Shown here piece after piece: positions 26,201 to 41,545 of a stretch of 64,000 nucleotides of DNA. Numbering within the stretch: position 1 is the stretch's first letter; each line of letters starts with the position of its first letter. The notes under the pieces were generated by a model. That model worked only from the letters and a program-made list of their open reading frames with translations. It was not told where the DNA came from and ran no database searches. Source of the DNA: Daphnia carinata (Eukaryota; Arthropoda; Branchiopoda; Diplostraca; Daphniidae); the NCBI RefSeq assembly GCF_022539665.2, contig NC_081331.1, forward strand, positions 4,002,501 through 4,066,500. Reading direction: 5' to 3'. The position numbers and the translations under genes were made by a program.

Positions 26201-29200
26201 TAGGTAGATGTCGTGTGCGTTGTTTGTGCGTGCTGTCCAGTGGAACCGTTACGTGATCCCATCGTTTGTTTACAGAAAAGTCGCATCTCTTACGGACACG
26301 TAGACAAGAGGGAGAGAGAGAAAGCGGGCCTGTCACGACTGGAACGGCCCACTCACGGCTCACAAGGCCGTGCCCTGTTGCCATCTGTCAAAAAAAAAAA
26401 AAAGAGACGACCTGGGGAGGGTTAAAAAAAATTATTTTTCCTTTAAGAAAAAACTCGATTTGTTTTTAGTGTATCAAAAATGATTGAATAATAAATTCGA
26501 TAGTGGGGAGGAATACGGGAGTTAATAGATCGAACCATTAAAGCAACACAACTCCCCCCTGCAGTCTGGCGCCATTCTTTTTATGTCCCATTCTCTCAAT
26601 TTTTGTCCCCTCATTTTTATCTAGCGATTCCATTGTCCTTTTTTTTTTCCTTTCTTTTCTTAGTTAGAGGAACTACTAACCAGGTCACATGAAAATCAAA
26701 AAAGGAGAAGGAAAAAAAAAAAAATGTTTTTCAAAAAATAAAAAGGACAACAACAGATTGCTCTCTTAAAGCTTCTCCGAAGTCAATGCTCTTATCGGGG
26801 TCGTTGTCAAAGGCCCTGCCATACCAGCAGAGGCCCTCAGGAATGGATAGAAGGTTTTATTCTTTTTGGGCGCCTCATCTTCTTTTATTTTTGTTTTGTC
26901 CTTTAGGGGGGAAAAAATGTCTCGTCTATGCTTTCGTTTTGAATGATTCTTTTAATATAGGCCTCTTTTTTGACAATTAGAGTCGTCATATTTGGTTTTC
27001 CCTGTTGTCGCCGTCTAATAAAGACTTAAAAAAAAAAATTTTTTTTCCTTGACACATATACTTAATTATTTTGAACCTAAACACCTTACTCTGTGATTTG
27101 CTTTCGTTTGAACTTTGAGGCGGAAAGAAGATGATGGATGTCTTTTACCTTTTTTTTTTTAAATTTTATTTTAATCATTTTCTCCCGGATGAGAATTTTT
27201 TGTTGGAAATTCACATTTTTCAACGTCTGAATTCTATTTCGTGTTAGGGGGATGTTAGAAGACGTCAAAAAAGGGGGGGGGGGGAGGCAGAGACAAAAAG
27301 AAAGGAAACGCATACACACACTAAAAAAGAATGTTTAATTTCATTTTCAAAAAAAAAAAAAAATTTATTTTTTTGTCCGTATTTTTCGAGCGTGTATTCC
27401 GGTCCGGAAATGGGCCTCTTCCATATCCATCATCTTCTTTCACCCTCCCTCACTCCCTTACTAACTGGCAACTTTTACTTTGACACGGTTCCCATGACTA
27501 GACGGCGGTATACATATAAATGCTCTTGATCCCAAACTGCTCGTTAGTCTTTTTGTGTGAACGTTGTGATTCGTTTACAGGCTAGATTTTTTTTTTTTTT
27601 ATTTTCGTTTAATTATTTCCCGGAAAAAAAATGGGATCAAAAATCACTAATGCAATCATCCTGTATTCTGATTAAATTTTCAATGAAAAAAAAAAGAGGA
27701 CAGATCAATAATAAAAAAAAGAGGGGAGGCTCCTTTTTTTATTATCGGGCGTAATTTGTAAGTAATAACAAGTGTCGTGCTATATGAGCGATGGAGTCCG
27801 CCCCGCATCGATCCGTCCCCTTTTATTAGATCCCTGCTGTTCCATTCCATGTGTGTATGTTGAATCGATGGCGGTCTGAAGAAGACCGCTGTTCTCAACA
27901 ACGACGTGAGGATGAAACATAAAAAAAAAGGGGGGGGAAAGAATTATCATTATTATTATTTTGGAGACCTTTTCTCTTCAAAGTAAGAAAAATTCTTGCT
28001 GCTGCTCTTCTTGTCTTTTCATTTGGCACACACGAAATGATCAAGAGAGTGATGGCTATTGCGTGCCCGTTATCGCTGAGAGAATGGTGTGGGGGGATCT
28101 TTTTGTGTGTGCCAAAAAGGAACGAAGCATCACGCGTTCATTATGTCACTCCCGCTGCTCTCTCTCTGCACGCACCAGCTCCATCATTGAGCTCCTCTGT
28201 TTGCCGACTCGGCGTTTTCTTTTTTTTTTTTTCTCCCTACACCATCAAGTTTTCTTCTTTGAGCGATCGTATTGATCCCGTTCCAGTTAGAGATACTAGT
28301 AGTTATACAATGTACGCAGTGAGGAATCGCTTCATCTTCTTTCGTGCCGAAGAGGGGGGGGGGAACGGTTCAACATCGTACGCACTTAGCGAACAAAAAG
28401 TTCCATTTTTGACTATTTCCACTTGAGAAAAGAAAAAATCAAATTGCGATGCTATCTTTAATACGTGGAAGATGGCTTCATCATCGGCGCCGACGCATGA
28501 AATATCTTCTTTTTTTTTCCCTCCGTTTGTTTATGACTCTTTTTCCCGTATAATATTTTTTTGTAGGTCTTGTTCTTTTCAAACCGTGATAAGACATTGA
28601 CTAAAGAGTGGCATCATCATGCGCCCTCCTGTGGTGGGTACCGTTTCTATTGAACCCTCTCAGTCCAACCCCGACAGACGCTCTGACAATAGGCTTTCTA
28701 CTCTGTTAGATGATGTCTGAGTGTGTGTGCTCAGCATTTTGAAAAAAAAAAAAAAAAAGAGCGTAAAGAAACAATGGCCGACCTCGAACTTTTTTTTTTT
28801 CCCGTTCATTAATGGGGAGTCCCAGCACCAAAAACATCTTTTGCGTGTGTATCTTCTTTTTGATGCGATAACTTTCCACCAACACGCTAATGATGATTCG
28901 GCCTCCGTGACGTACTCCGGTCGTGACGGAGGAGAAGAGAATGAAAAGACTTAAGGGACAAACACCTGCGATTTACCTGGCATGAATACGTAACTATTTT
29001 TTCTTTTTTTTGTTTTTCTTATTTGCCGACGCACAATGATCTTGCGCGGAGGGTCGACAATGGATTGACGGTCGTGCAAGTCTCGACCTAGTAGGAAAGA
29101 AAAACAACAACATATTTTTTTCTTTTGGCTTGGAGTTATGACATGAGAATGCCATGATTATCAATGTGTAGAACTTAGTTCGTAGAGTCTTTCTTTCTTT

Positions 29201-32200
29201 ACTTGTTATTTGTGGGTTGGTAACAACACCCGGGCGGATGTTATGAGGTGGGGAGGTAGTTGGGTTTTTTCCTTTTTTTTTTTTTTTTTTTTTTCTTCCG
29301 ATGGTAATGAGATTCTCTCTTGCGGGGCTCGTGATGGTTGCAGTGTGAACGACCAGATCACCAATTCTGCGCACGTTTCTCTCGTCATGAGCCATCGTCG
29401 CGGCTAGCATTTTTTTTTGTCAAATTATTTATTATTCCAATGGGGAAGGGAGGAGTGAGGGCGAAAGGCGAGTGCATGTGATTGAAAAACTATTCCTCCT
29501 TCTCTTCTTTCTCGACTCCTTCCCACCTTTTGCGTTTTAGCATTCAACTTCCACGCCATCTCGTTTTACAATCCCTCGCGTGTTTTCTTTTTCTTCTTAG
29601 AACACATTCTTTTATTTTTCTATGGTTTTTTTTTTTCTCTCGCTCTCTGACGTACTGGTAAGAAAAGAAGAATTAAAAAAGCACAGCTGTTGTATACTCC
29701 CCCCCTTTCTGCTTGAACATTCTAAGAGAAATTTGAACCTTTTTTTTTTCTTTAACAACTCTTTCTGGCGTTTCAACACAAATAAAAACCCACATTTTCT
29801 TCATCCGGAGTAGCAGTAACTTTTTGACGTGTTGAATAAGGGATTTTCATTTTTTTTTTTTTTTTTTTTTTTTAACTTTTGAATTCGAGATAATGCTAAT
29901 GGAAAAACAATGAAAATTTTTGTTTTGTTTTGTTTTTTACTTCTCGGATTGTTCTTTTCCTACAGTAGTGGGAGGAATAATTCAGAGAAATGTGTTAACG
30001 GTGGGCAGATGGGAGCGCACGAGCGAACCTGTTCAGCGTCCAGGTGTTGTGGCGAAGAATCTCTATAGGCGTAGAGCAAAGTCATGGGTTCGAACTTATC
30101 GCATCCGGCCAGCTGGAAGAATAAAAAAAAACTTTTTTTTTTTTTTTTTTAAAGGGACACACATCCGTTTCTTGTTTTTCTTGTAGTCCCTTAACACACT
30201 GTGGGTACGTCGTATTTGTTTTAGAGGGTTAAACAACATGTTCGTGACCTGAAGCGAAAGCTTCCGCGTTGGCATCGATTGACACCCGATCGTCATTTTT
30301 TCTTTTCTCAGAACGGATGGAAAACAAAAGAGGGGGGGGGAAGGATTGTACGAGAGTGACATAAACGTCGTTCTCGTGTTAAAAATCCTAAAATGGTAGA
30401 GAACGGGGAAATCTAGAGAGAGAAAAAAATAATTAAGGTGATACACGTGCAACTTTCCACTTGAGCGATCGCCGATTCGCGGTGGCTATGAATTATGCAG
30501 TATCGGTTTTGATTGCGTCAATGTCTTAAAAGAATGATGAACCCGAAGAAAACGGTATTTTTTTTCATGGGGATAAGCAGCACCCATTCGTTACGCGCAA
30601 TGTCTTGAAACCCCATTTCTTTTTTCTTTTTTCCTGTGAAAGAGATTGCAACATTTTGTTGGCTTTGAGGCAGCAGAGAGAGAGTTTGCAGTCTGTATCA
30701 TTTTCTAAATAAAAAAAAAAAAAGCTCTTTCGATTGTGTGTCAAGGTAGAATGCGAAAACAACCTCTCTTTTTCCTTTTCTTTGTTTCGTTATTCTTGAA
30801 ATCCTCTCCCATCTCATGCCGGCAATTCGGTCAAGCTCTAACGAATCTATTTGATGGCCGTAAAATAAGTGAAAGAAACACACGCAAGGTCGCACCTTCT
30901 TATCTTTTTATTTTATTACTCGGCTATTAGCGCACAGAAACATTTTCCTCTATTGATTATCACCTTTGCGTTGTTTGCAAGATGCCAAAAAGGTAAGGTG
31001 TGTGAGCGCGCGTGTAACGGCACTCTCGGGCAGCAGCAGCAGGTCTCTCACTCTCTTAAAAAAGAGAGAGAGAGAGAACTGTGCGGAATGATGGATGAGG
31101 TGACGGGGCTCGCGCGCGCGCCAGCGGGTACCGTACAAGACAGGGACGCCTTCGCTAATTCGACTTTGCCGCTGTAGCAGCAGACTGGATGTCTGTTTTT
31201 CTTTCTTACCGCCGCCATTCTGATGATTGCGTCTAGCATGTGAGAGGAGCGGGGGGGGGGGGGGAGGCCATCTGCTATAGAAGCAGCCGACTGAACGTTT
31301 GGCAGCAGCAGATGGTACAGTTGAAGCAACACATTTTTACTTTCGATACCCCTCGTCAACCCCACCACTTCATCGTGTGTGTGCGTTCGCTAGTGGGCGT
31401 GGCTTTATAATGCATATGTCTCTATGGAGTATTAGATTCAATTTTATATCCATCGGAGGACGACTGGAGATTGTGTCTATTGATTTCCTCCTCCTGCGCT
31501 ATAAAAGAATGAGGGAAAAAAAAGAAAGAATTAAAAGCACAAAAAAAAAGGAATTACATTTGGGGAATGTGTAGGTAATCAACTCTGTATAGCTGCTGCA
31601 TCAGTGCGCATCCGCAGTAAACTAAAAGCTAAAAAAAAAAAGAGGGAAAAAATAAAAAGGCGTTAGTCACGCACGGCCGAATAACTTCCATTCCGTTCGT
31701 TTCCCATTCCTCTTTTGTTTGGAACCTACATAACATGATTGACCGGTCAAAACAACACGACAAACAATAGAGAATTTTTTTTTTGTTGATGACATTTAAG
31801 TTTTTCTATTCACGTTTTTTTGTTTTCATTTTTGAAAACATTATTGACCTCCACGCATTAAAATCCGAAAATCTCGTAAAATATTATTTAAAAATAAAAA
31901 ATGGAGTAAAAAGAATAAAGGTGTTTTGTGCGATGCCGCCACATCATATCCGGTGTCACTCGTGTCATGTCATACTTACGGCAACTCGCCATGTTTCCGT
32001 CGCGATGATGATGATTATTGTTGTTAACGAGTCACATACGCACTGCCGTCTGTGTCACCTCCTCCACCCCACCTTCAAAGAACAAAAAATTCTGCGCTCG
32101 GCGTTCTAATAAAAATGATGATAATATTCAGGTCGGTTTTTTTTTTTTTTTTTTTTTTTTTTTCGAAAATTGCTCTGTATGATGATGATTACTATTCCGG

Positions 32201-35200
32201 TCTTTTATTCTCATGTCTGCTGATTTCGTTCCATTTTATTTTGCTTTTTCTTTCTGTCCCCCCGAAAAAATAATGATGTCCTTTTCGTGTATGTGTGCCA
32301 TTTGAAACGGAAGACTAAATTCTGGCCAATAGTAGCCGGAGAACATATTTTTGAAAAAAAAAAAAAAAAAAGCAGAGCGGAAACTATTCTCGCGTTTGGC
32401 GTGTTTTATTTTTTTTTTTTTTTAACGGAACGATTGTTATCCTCTGACAATTGTGCCGATAAACAGAAGCCGCAAATACTTTTTAAGTTTGCACGGCTTT
32501 TAACATTTTTTTTTTTTTTTTTGTTCCTTTCCGTACCCGAAGTAAATGAGTTTGAAACTATTTGATGCTTGACCCGTTGAAAGTCCAGTAGTGTCCCAGC
32601 TTTGAACGACCTCAAGAAAAGAATGGGTTTAATGACCTTCAACTTGGGAGTTTCTTTGCGTTCTCGCTCTATCGGTTAAAAAGAAGAAGAAGAAAAAAAA
32701 GGGGTGTGTGGCTGTGTGTGCGCCCGCTCACCGTATATTTACACAGCCGTATGCAGCAACGCCCTTAACTTTCTTCTCTTACCTTTCAACGCTTTATATT
32801 TGTTTTTTTGGGTTTTTTTTTTTCATCTTGGAATCGAGCCAGTAGGGAGGGAAAAAGATCACGAGAAACATACCCTTGGGCCATTTGTGTTCAACCGTTT
32901 TCCCCCCTACAACTCCTATTGAAGTTCCCGAACGTAGATTTCTCAGATAAAATTTCAACCTTTTTTCTTGTGTGTGTGTGTGTGTGTGTTAAAAAACTTG
33001 AGTTGTTTCAGAATTTATTGTCAATGGTGTTCCAACCATTGCCGATAGATGGCTGATGATCGCCGCGCCATCGGTCACGGGGGATTGCCTTCCATTTATC
33101 CTCGGGGTTTTGACAGCTGCGTTTGGCGTGATCTTGTTTTCGAAAATTTGCAATTCAATTAGATTGTGTTTTTAATGAGAAAAAGGAGGAGAATTTGGTA
33201 GTCATATGAATTGGCATTGAAGAGAAAGAAAGAGAGAGTTGTGATTTCGTTTTCGTTTGAAATTAACGACACGCAACGGCGAGACCGATGTGCGTCGCAA
33301 ATCATCCTGGTCCGGAGATTTCACGCCGTGTCGTTCGCTTATGTTTTTTTTTTGTTTTTTTTTAAGTATATCGAAAGGAAAAGAAAAGAAGAACGATTCT
33401 GCCGAATGCTGCAGGCGAATCGAGTAGAAATCGGAATTCCAATTAGTCGTTTTATATAATTACAAAAGGAAAACGGGTTCTGCTGTTCAAAGAGGGGATA
33501 CAAAAAAAAATCTGGGCTAACTTAAACTAACAATCGGTAATAAAAAGAACATCGGCGTTCTAGGTTGGGCTGCACTTGATCGCTCTCACAGACTCGATTA
33601 AACTGTACAATCTACGGGGTTTGATTGCTAGGGATTTTTCTCTTTCTTGAATTTCCACTTTTTTTTTGTTGTTGTTGTTGACATTCTCACGCACCGATGA
33701 CACGAACAAAGTACACGTTAATTTACGTCATTAGGTGGCCCGTGATTTTTTCCCGGTGCAGCTGAAAAAAAAACCACATCCGAATAAAATAAAAATAAAA
33801 AATGCCTTTTCTTTTCTCTAATCTTTCGGGGTTCCGTTATACTTGGAAATTCGGGTTGTGGAATATTTCAAATAGTATTTTACATAAATAATAGGGAATC
33901 ATCGGTAACAAAGAAAGAAATGCGGGAAATTTGAACTTGACACGCCCGCAGCTAGGAAGAAGAAGAAGAAAAAAAAAAAGCCCTGCGGGATGATTGTGGT
34001 TTTCACGGAAGATGAGGCAACAAAAGGAAAGATGCTGGACATGATTCTCACGGTGGTTATATGACGGCAAGTAGCAAATGCAGCAGCAACGATCTTTTTT
34101 TTGGGGGGGGGTCATATTTTTATTGGCATTCGTTCAACAATGTAAAGACATCGGGTCTTTTTTCTCGTTGTATCCACCCACATTTTTTTTTTTTTTTTAA
34201 TGACGCGTAAAACACCAGTCATGCCTTTTGCCACTTTCCTTTTTTAACGTATCTAGTGCCCCTCGTTTGGTTGCCTTAATTGAGACTCTTGTGTGTTTTC
34301 ATTTTTCTCACATTCATAGTGGCGTTTTGAAGGAAATATTGGATGGCGATCTTTGAAAGAAAAAGGGGCTTGGCAAATGACGTCATCATCACGTGTGTTT
34401 TTTTTTTGTTTTTTTTTTTTACGTTGGAAAACCGGAAGAAAATGAATGTGCGGCCGTTAATTTTTGGGTGTAGAAAGGGAGTCGGCGACTTTGTGTCACG
34501 AGAATAAACACAATTCCGTGTTTAATGTTCGAAGCAGTTCGGGCTGCCAGTTTGCTCTGTTAAAAAAAAAAAAAACCTTCAAGGTATTGGATGTAGCTAA
34601 AATAAATAGGAAAAAAAAACGGCATTAACTCCAGAAGCAATTCGACGATTTTAGTGGGTGGAAAAAAAAATAAAAAGAAGCAAGAAAAAAAAACTAAGTG
34701 CAATTGCCCGAAGGAAATAAGGAAAAAAAAAAAACAGACTTGGAAGATGGATGCGATCCCGCTCAGTCAGGTTACTATTTTTCTTGCACGACATACGAGA
34801 TCAGTGGAATTGTCCTTGTCGTCCATCTAAGGAAGAATTTTCTTGTTTTCTTTTGTATCGGAATATATCAAAATGCAGTAAATGGGCAAACCTCTGAGAC
34901 GAGCATCATCTGTAAAAAAGATATGGCGCATTGGAAGATCTGTGGGCCATTCATTAGAGTATCGCGTATCTCGCAGCAATTTCAAACTGCCATTTTTTTT
35001 TTTTTTCCCCTTCTATTTCTTTCCATCGCAATGGGAGGATAATCTCGTTTGATTGCTAAAGGACGTATAAAGAAAGAGAATCCCATCTTGTGTGGTTGCG
35101 TGTTTTTCTCTAGTTTTCGATTATAATTGGGCGACCAACTGCCGGTCGGCTACCGTGCAAGAGCGGGGTGAAAACCTTTTGAATACATCCCGCACGCAAT

Positions 35201-38200
35201 ATACTGATTCCCCCCTAAAAAAAAAAAAAAACATAATACAGAAAGAAGTATAAACGTTAAGTCCTTTTTTTTAGGGGGGGGGGGAGCGTAATCGGAGGTA
35301 GGACTTGTGAGTAGTAAAAAAGCGAATTGATCTGTCAAGAAAATTCCGTCTATCCAAACATGACGAACGAGTGGAAGAAAGTTGTGTCTTGTCATTGAAC
35401 ATTCAAAGGAGGGTAACACACAAGAGCCTCGAACTTGCCTCATCAGCTCACCTCTTCAATCTTCTTTTCACGGGTGTGTTTTCTCTTCAACTATTCTCGC
35501 CACCCTCTTCTCTCACTTCTTCCCAAATCGGAGAATGATTGACTTTTGCTCAAGAAGATGGTCGATATCCTCCCAGCTTTTTTTTTTTTTTTTTTTTTTG
35601 ATGCGTTTTCATCATCGTCTCTTCTACGATAAAAAAAAAAAAAAAAGAAAAGATTTCGATTGTCTTTTGTTGAAATCTGAAAAATCGACCTTGTAAGAAA
35701 ACAAATCTATCCTGTTGGTCATTTTGATTGACGCGTTGCGCTGAATATCGTTTCTTGTTCTCGTCGTTTTCCTGTTTTGCTTACTTTCAGAGATGCTCTG
35801 TCTCAACTTGGAATGGCGGCGGGAAACGTGTGTGTGTGACTCTGGTTGGCCTTCGGCTAACCATTTTGAGTTCGTGACGGCCCTATACGGTTCGGGACGA
35901 CACACAATAATAACAGCACCAGTCTATGGTCTTCTATATACTACACCGTTTGATTGATTTCCATTTTGCTGCATCCCAACAGTTTAATTTTTTTTTTTTT
36001 TTTTCCCCTTATTATTCTTCCTGGTGAGAAAACAAATGTGTTCACGTGTCGGGAATAGAGAAATTTTTTGTGTTCTTGTCGGGATAGGACGCTTGTTTAC
36101 ACGGCCCCATTTTTAATGGCGCATCATTATAGGCCCTTTAATAAAAAAAAAAAAAAAAAGGAACGATGACGAAGAAGAAAAAAAAAACAAATCTTGCTGC
36201 GTAGGGATACACACTTGGAGATTAAATTCTTTTAGACACTCAAAAACTGGTAAGATTCGAAAAAAGAAAACAAAACGAAGAAGGGCGTTTAAAAATGTCC
36301 AGCAAAATGTCTAGAGCCTGGAAGCTATTTTCACGTTTCTCTTTTATTTTTTTTGCTCTTTTCTTATCGTCTTTTTTTTTTTTTTTTTTTTTTTCTTTCT
36401 TCGGCACTCGGCGATGCACGGCTGTCCATGTGCAGAGAGCACAAGACAACATTAAGCATTCAGTGACGAGTAGTGGACGAAGAGGAGGTTCTTGTTGCTT
36501 CTTATTCTTCTTCGTTCGCGTGATGGCATCCCGCTCGTTCGTCTTGAGGGGCACGTTTTTTTTTTTTTAAATGGTGGGAGAGAAAGAGAACTTGAAAGAT
36601 GGCGAGTGTTCAGGTCTAGTCGACGTTGCCGCCCATCTGAGATTACAAGTTTTATTTTTTAAATCAAGAAGAAGACACAAAAAAAAACGGTACAGCAACG
36701 AGAATCCCCACAGAGATTGGATTCTTTTACATCGATCCAGCGCTTTGTCTTCAGCAACAAAAAAAAAAAAATGACGGCTATATAAGGAATAATCGTAGAA
36801 AAGCTCACTTTCTTTTGGGGATGCCATGATTTTCTTCTCTACACTTCACAACCTCTGTACCTTTTTTTAAAAATTATTTTTACTTACAAACGTTTAAAAC
36901 CTTCTTTTTTTTTTTGAATCTCTTTGGGCAGTTAAAATACTATTCAAACCATATATGGGTGGCTTGGTACCAATGATTTTCTCTTCTTTAAAGTGCTAAG
37001 GACCCAACACATTGATCTAAAGGGCCGAGCTTGGCGATATTTGCAGGGAGAGGTTTCTTTCTCCGTTTCTTTTTTTGTTTCTTGTTTTTTTGCCTTTTGT
37101 TTATTGGGTAGGAAGGGGTGATTGGTGGCGACGACTGTTTGGCCGCAGCCCAACCACAATCTGTTTTGAGGTTTTGCTGTTTTATTATTTTTTTTTTTAC
37201 GAAGAAAGAAAGGGGACAAGAGTGATGGTCGGAGATTTGCTTTATGGCCGCTTATTAAGACCGAGGACTTACCGTGCGCACCAATCAGTCGCAGCAGCAG
37301 CCATTTGTCCCGTCCACAGCTGTGGCCTCCATCGGCCACGCAAAATAATTTTTTGCTTTCTCTCTCTTTCTACCCGAAGAAGAAAAAATATTGTTGTCTA
37401 TTGAGTTTCGAATTTAACCTTACCATGTTTTTTTTTTGTTTTTTTTTTTGTTTTTTTATGGCCCGGGTTGGTCGCACTAGGGCCCTAGTAGCTTGTTACC
37501 AGAGAGAGATGCCATACGACACCCCAAGAATGAGAGCTAAAGTGAGAGAGAGACACACGTAGTGAAAGAGAACAAGTAGCAAAAAAAAAAAAAAAAACAC
37601 GGGACCGTTTCTTTTTTCTTTGTGTACGTGTTTGATTTTTTTTTTTTTTTTTTCCTTCGCGTTCTTTACGATTTTTAACCGAAAAGAACAGGGCGATAGG
37701 AGAGACCCTACAACCGAAATCCTTAACCAGCACCTTAACACACAGATGGATTTCACATTGTGGAAACCTGAACCTTCTTTTGCCAGACTTTCTCCCCCAT
37801 CTCGCACGTCAAAGTTATGTTCCTAGCAAAAAAAAAAAAAAAAAAAAGGGAGGCAAGAAAAAATATTTTAAAACTCGGGACAGGCTCAGAGTGAAGGGGG
37901 AGGAGGAACAAAAAAAAACGGGCCTGCTGTGGTAGATCACGCTCCATCTATCCAGCTGGGTTGTGTTTCTCTTTGAAACATGACGGCATTCCCCGGGAAT
38001 CTTTTGAATTTTCTAGTTCCGGATGGTACGATGGGGAAAAAAAAATCTAGATCTTTTGGAGGTTGAAGATGGAATGCGACTCTTGTGCCGACAACGCATC
38101 TTTTTTTTTCCCCTTATTCTGAAAGAAAACGTTTTAGTTTCGGGAAAAAAAAGGAAGGCTCCCAAGTCTCCTGCCGTTCGGTCGGTCGGAAATAATCTGC

Positions 38201-40536
38201 GGAACGAGATGGCCAGCCGGATCTGATAGATTGCGCTTCAAACGATCGTAAAATAACGTGAAGAATCTCCTCTATACCAACCGTGCTGTTAGCAGTCGTT
38301 CCATGCCCCTCTCTCTCTCTCTCTCTCGTTTACCTTTATTTTATTTTTATTTTCTTCTGGGGAGGATAAGTTTTTTTTTTTAACGTTTATTTTCCCAAAA
38401 GTACGAATACATTATACGAGACTATGGGATACCAAACAGAGTCTACGGCAGGGAGAGAGTAGGGAGCCGCCGGGAGCGTCTGTTTTATGATTACATTTTC
38501 GAGAGATGTTTGAGAGAGAAACACAGACATATACACACATGGCTTGTAGATGGCTCCGCCCCACCTGGAACAATCAGAAAAAGAAAAAAAAAAAAAAGAA
38601 CTTCCCTTTTTTAGGAGAATGTGTGTCTGCAGTAGCGCCATTCCTCTTCTTTTTATCTCTACTCTTACGTTGTTGGGTCTCAGTCTCGATTGGCTATTCC
38701 TCGTAGGTGGATGTTGTGAGAGTGCTGTTGTTTTTTTTAGTTTCTTTTATCTATGGTTCGTCATGGAAGTGTTGAACGGTTCGAGGCAAAGGCCGAAAAA
38801 AGAGCAACGCATCCACCACAAATCGGAACCGGGCAGTCCAGCTCAGGTCAAGTGTCTGTCGTCGACGTATCGCAGTTTCCGCGACAGCGACGTTAGTCTG
38901 CAATCGTTCCATTTGGCTGGCGATACGGCCATTAGTGGACTATCTCACAAGTCGCTCACGTTGACAGACATCCCTGAGTGGACTCGGCGTGAAAATACGC
39001 TGGACCACAACAGAAATAACAGCAGCAAATCGATTGACACATTACATCGATCCCTATCGTCTATTTTGTCGACACACGAGTGCAAGTCGGACAGATCCGA
39101 GATAGCCGACCAGGGTTTGTTATCTTGCTGCTCACCGGAGCCACCGGCCGGATGGCCCCTGGTTCATCGTTGCCTACGCACTCTGAGTCACGCTCATTGG
39201 TTTCAACACTGGCGTAAGTCATCTTTAAGAAAATTTTTTCTTTGAGGGGCACGAACAAATGACATCCGTTTTAGGAAGACGTTTGACAAATTCGGGAATG
39301 CCTTTTTTTTCGGGGAAAAAAAAAATGAGAAATTTGCATTCGGATTGCGTGAGTGCAGCCTCTACTGTTGTGGAAATTAAATACAATTATATTTATCGGC
39401 TTGAATGGGGAGGATGCGAGAGGTCTTCAATTTAAATTGAAAATTCACAGGAAAAACAAAAAGGATAAAGATGGAATCGGTCGACCTGTTTTCCATTCTT
39501 TGGAGCTCTCCATTTTTTTTTTCCAAGAGCGCAGGCCTGAGAGTGTGTCTCGTAATGAGAGAGGTGAAACAAGTTTCCTTAAAACAAAAAACAAAAAAAA
39601 AACGAACCAGTAGGTGGGCTGGTTCTTTCTGCTGATGGCCGATCCAGTAGTCGGAAATGCGACGCGCCTACCTTCGGCAATTGAACTCCGTGATTCGAAC
39701 TTTTGAACTCCTCAATCATATATTCATATCCTTTTTGGGGGCGGGAGGAGAGATATAACCGGTTGTGTGTCTTGTGGGAAGAACAGACGCGTCTAACATC
39801 GGGATGATGTGAATTTTTTTTTTTCTCTCCTCCTCTTCGTCTATGAACTTTTTTGGATTTTAAAAGAACAAAAATCTTTATTTGATTTTATATTTTATTA
39901 TTGTTTTGTTTCTTCCCATTCGCCCGCCGTCATTTCATTTGAATTATGCTAATGAGCGCACGCGAGAGAGCTTGTCTTACCCGACGGCTCCGCATTGTTC
40001 CCGCAATCCCGATCGTAAAGAAAAGATCAAGAACAACACAAGTGAGAAGGGGGGAGGGAAATCTACCGGTACCTTTTGGCAGCTGCTGTTGTTTGCAAAA
40101 GTAAAACGGTTTTTTTTTCTGTTAAAAAAAAAAAAATACCCTCTTACTCAAGACGACCTTGCCCGTGTTGTCGACTTGTATGCGACTCCTCCCAAAAGAA
40201 GTTGGCGTAATACAAGCCAAAGGGCGATATCAAAATAAACACATAAAAAGTTTGGGTTTTCCTTTTAAACGTCGACAATGTTCTTTGGCAATACCCTCGA
40301 GCCATCGCAAGTTTTTTTTTTTTCCCCCTTCCCGCGTGATTTTGAGAAGAGAAATCCTGCTGGAAGACAGAACTTTTTTTTTTTTTTTTTTTTGCCCCCA
40401 CTCTGCACAAGTAAAAGTTTTTGAAAATAATCCATTTTACATAAGCGCAGTTTGTGTGTAGTTGTGGGGTTTAGATTTACAGTATTCTCCTTTATCGCGT
40501 CGAGACACAAAGTCCCTCCAAAGTCATTATCCAACT

Positions 40537-40568
<32 letters not shown>

Positions 40569-41545
40569 TCCTTATTTATTCTACGCATATGGTTTGGTTT
40601 TTTTTTTTTTTTTTACCATGGCTTATATCCCTACCGTGTTTCTTTCTTTTCTTTTTCTTTAAAACGTGTATACATAATCATCTGCGAATGCGCGAGATGA
40701 TGTGCCGATTGTGATATGACGAATGGGACTTTAAGCGTTGTTGACTTTTGTACGCACAAACGTGGAACTTTAGGAGAACGAAAAGAGCGATGGCTGATAG
40801 TCTTTTTTTTATTTTAACGATCCTCGCTTATCGCTTGAGCAAATGTCAAATACGTTTTTGGAGAGATTGTCTCATACATTTTTTTTTTTTCGTGATGGTG
40901 CCAGGTTGTTGTTGGACGTTGCCATGCGGCGACTTCGCCCTTTTTATGTCTTGTGTGTGACTCCGTCTTTCCATTTTTAAAAAAATCTTGCGTAGTTTTT
41001 ATCGCGTCTCATATCTCGAGTGGAGACAACTGCGTTTCTCGTGTTAGGAGATGAATCGCTTACAGAAGAGTGACCGCATTTTCATTTTCAACGTCAACTC
41101 GAAAACAGCGTTATGTTATCGATTGAAACCTGAAATGTGAACATTGTTTTTTCTTTTCTTCTTCTCTTGTGTCATTTCTAGTGAGCGGTTTGAGTCAACG
41201 AAGCTTGCGCGTGTGTCAAGCCAAACGAGTGGCACCGCCTATTGTGCCGGAATCGGCGACAGCAACTTCGGCAGCCGGACAACAACAACAACATCGTCAT
41301 TCAGGATCGAGTTTCGATTCGGGCGGCTCGGCTGAATCGTCGTCGGGCGGCTACTGTTCGGGCACGGGGAGCTTGTCGAGCTGTCACGCTCCTTCGTCGT
41401 CGGCCTGGAGTCAAGCGGGCAGCGATCAGCGCAGCTCGATTGGTTTGGACGACGCCTTTTTGCCGCCTCCGCCCTCGTCGCCAGCCGCAAACACCGTCGC
41501 CAACAAACATCACCACATGTACAATCGAGGTAAACAACGTCTGGG

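Larger units (their letters stand above)
23628..38740 (+). other. About 15-kb intron before the main Caskin exon cluster
   Basis: The largest intron, saturated with homopolymers. These include a 26-base C run at 25,377-25,402, a 27-base T run at 32,137-32,163, G runs of 7-13 (for example 26.0, 27.3, 28.4, 30.3, 31.3 and 35.3 kb), and a (TG)n at 32,969-32,989. Very few segments look coding. I found no repeat-element protein, no tRNA with both internal boxes, and no CRISPR-like array. Confidence 0.6.

Noticed and set aside
30080-30110. GGTTCGAACTT, resembling a tRNA B box
   Set aside because: No A box at the right distance and no cloverleaf stems.
30982-30992. ATGCCAAAAAG followed by GTAAGG, a possible alternative first Caskin exon in phase with exon 5
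   Set aside because: Short ATG-plus-donor combinations are expected by chance in a 15-kb intron, and the upstream sequence shows no promoter features.
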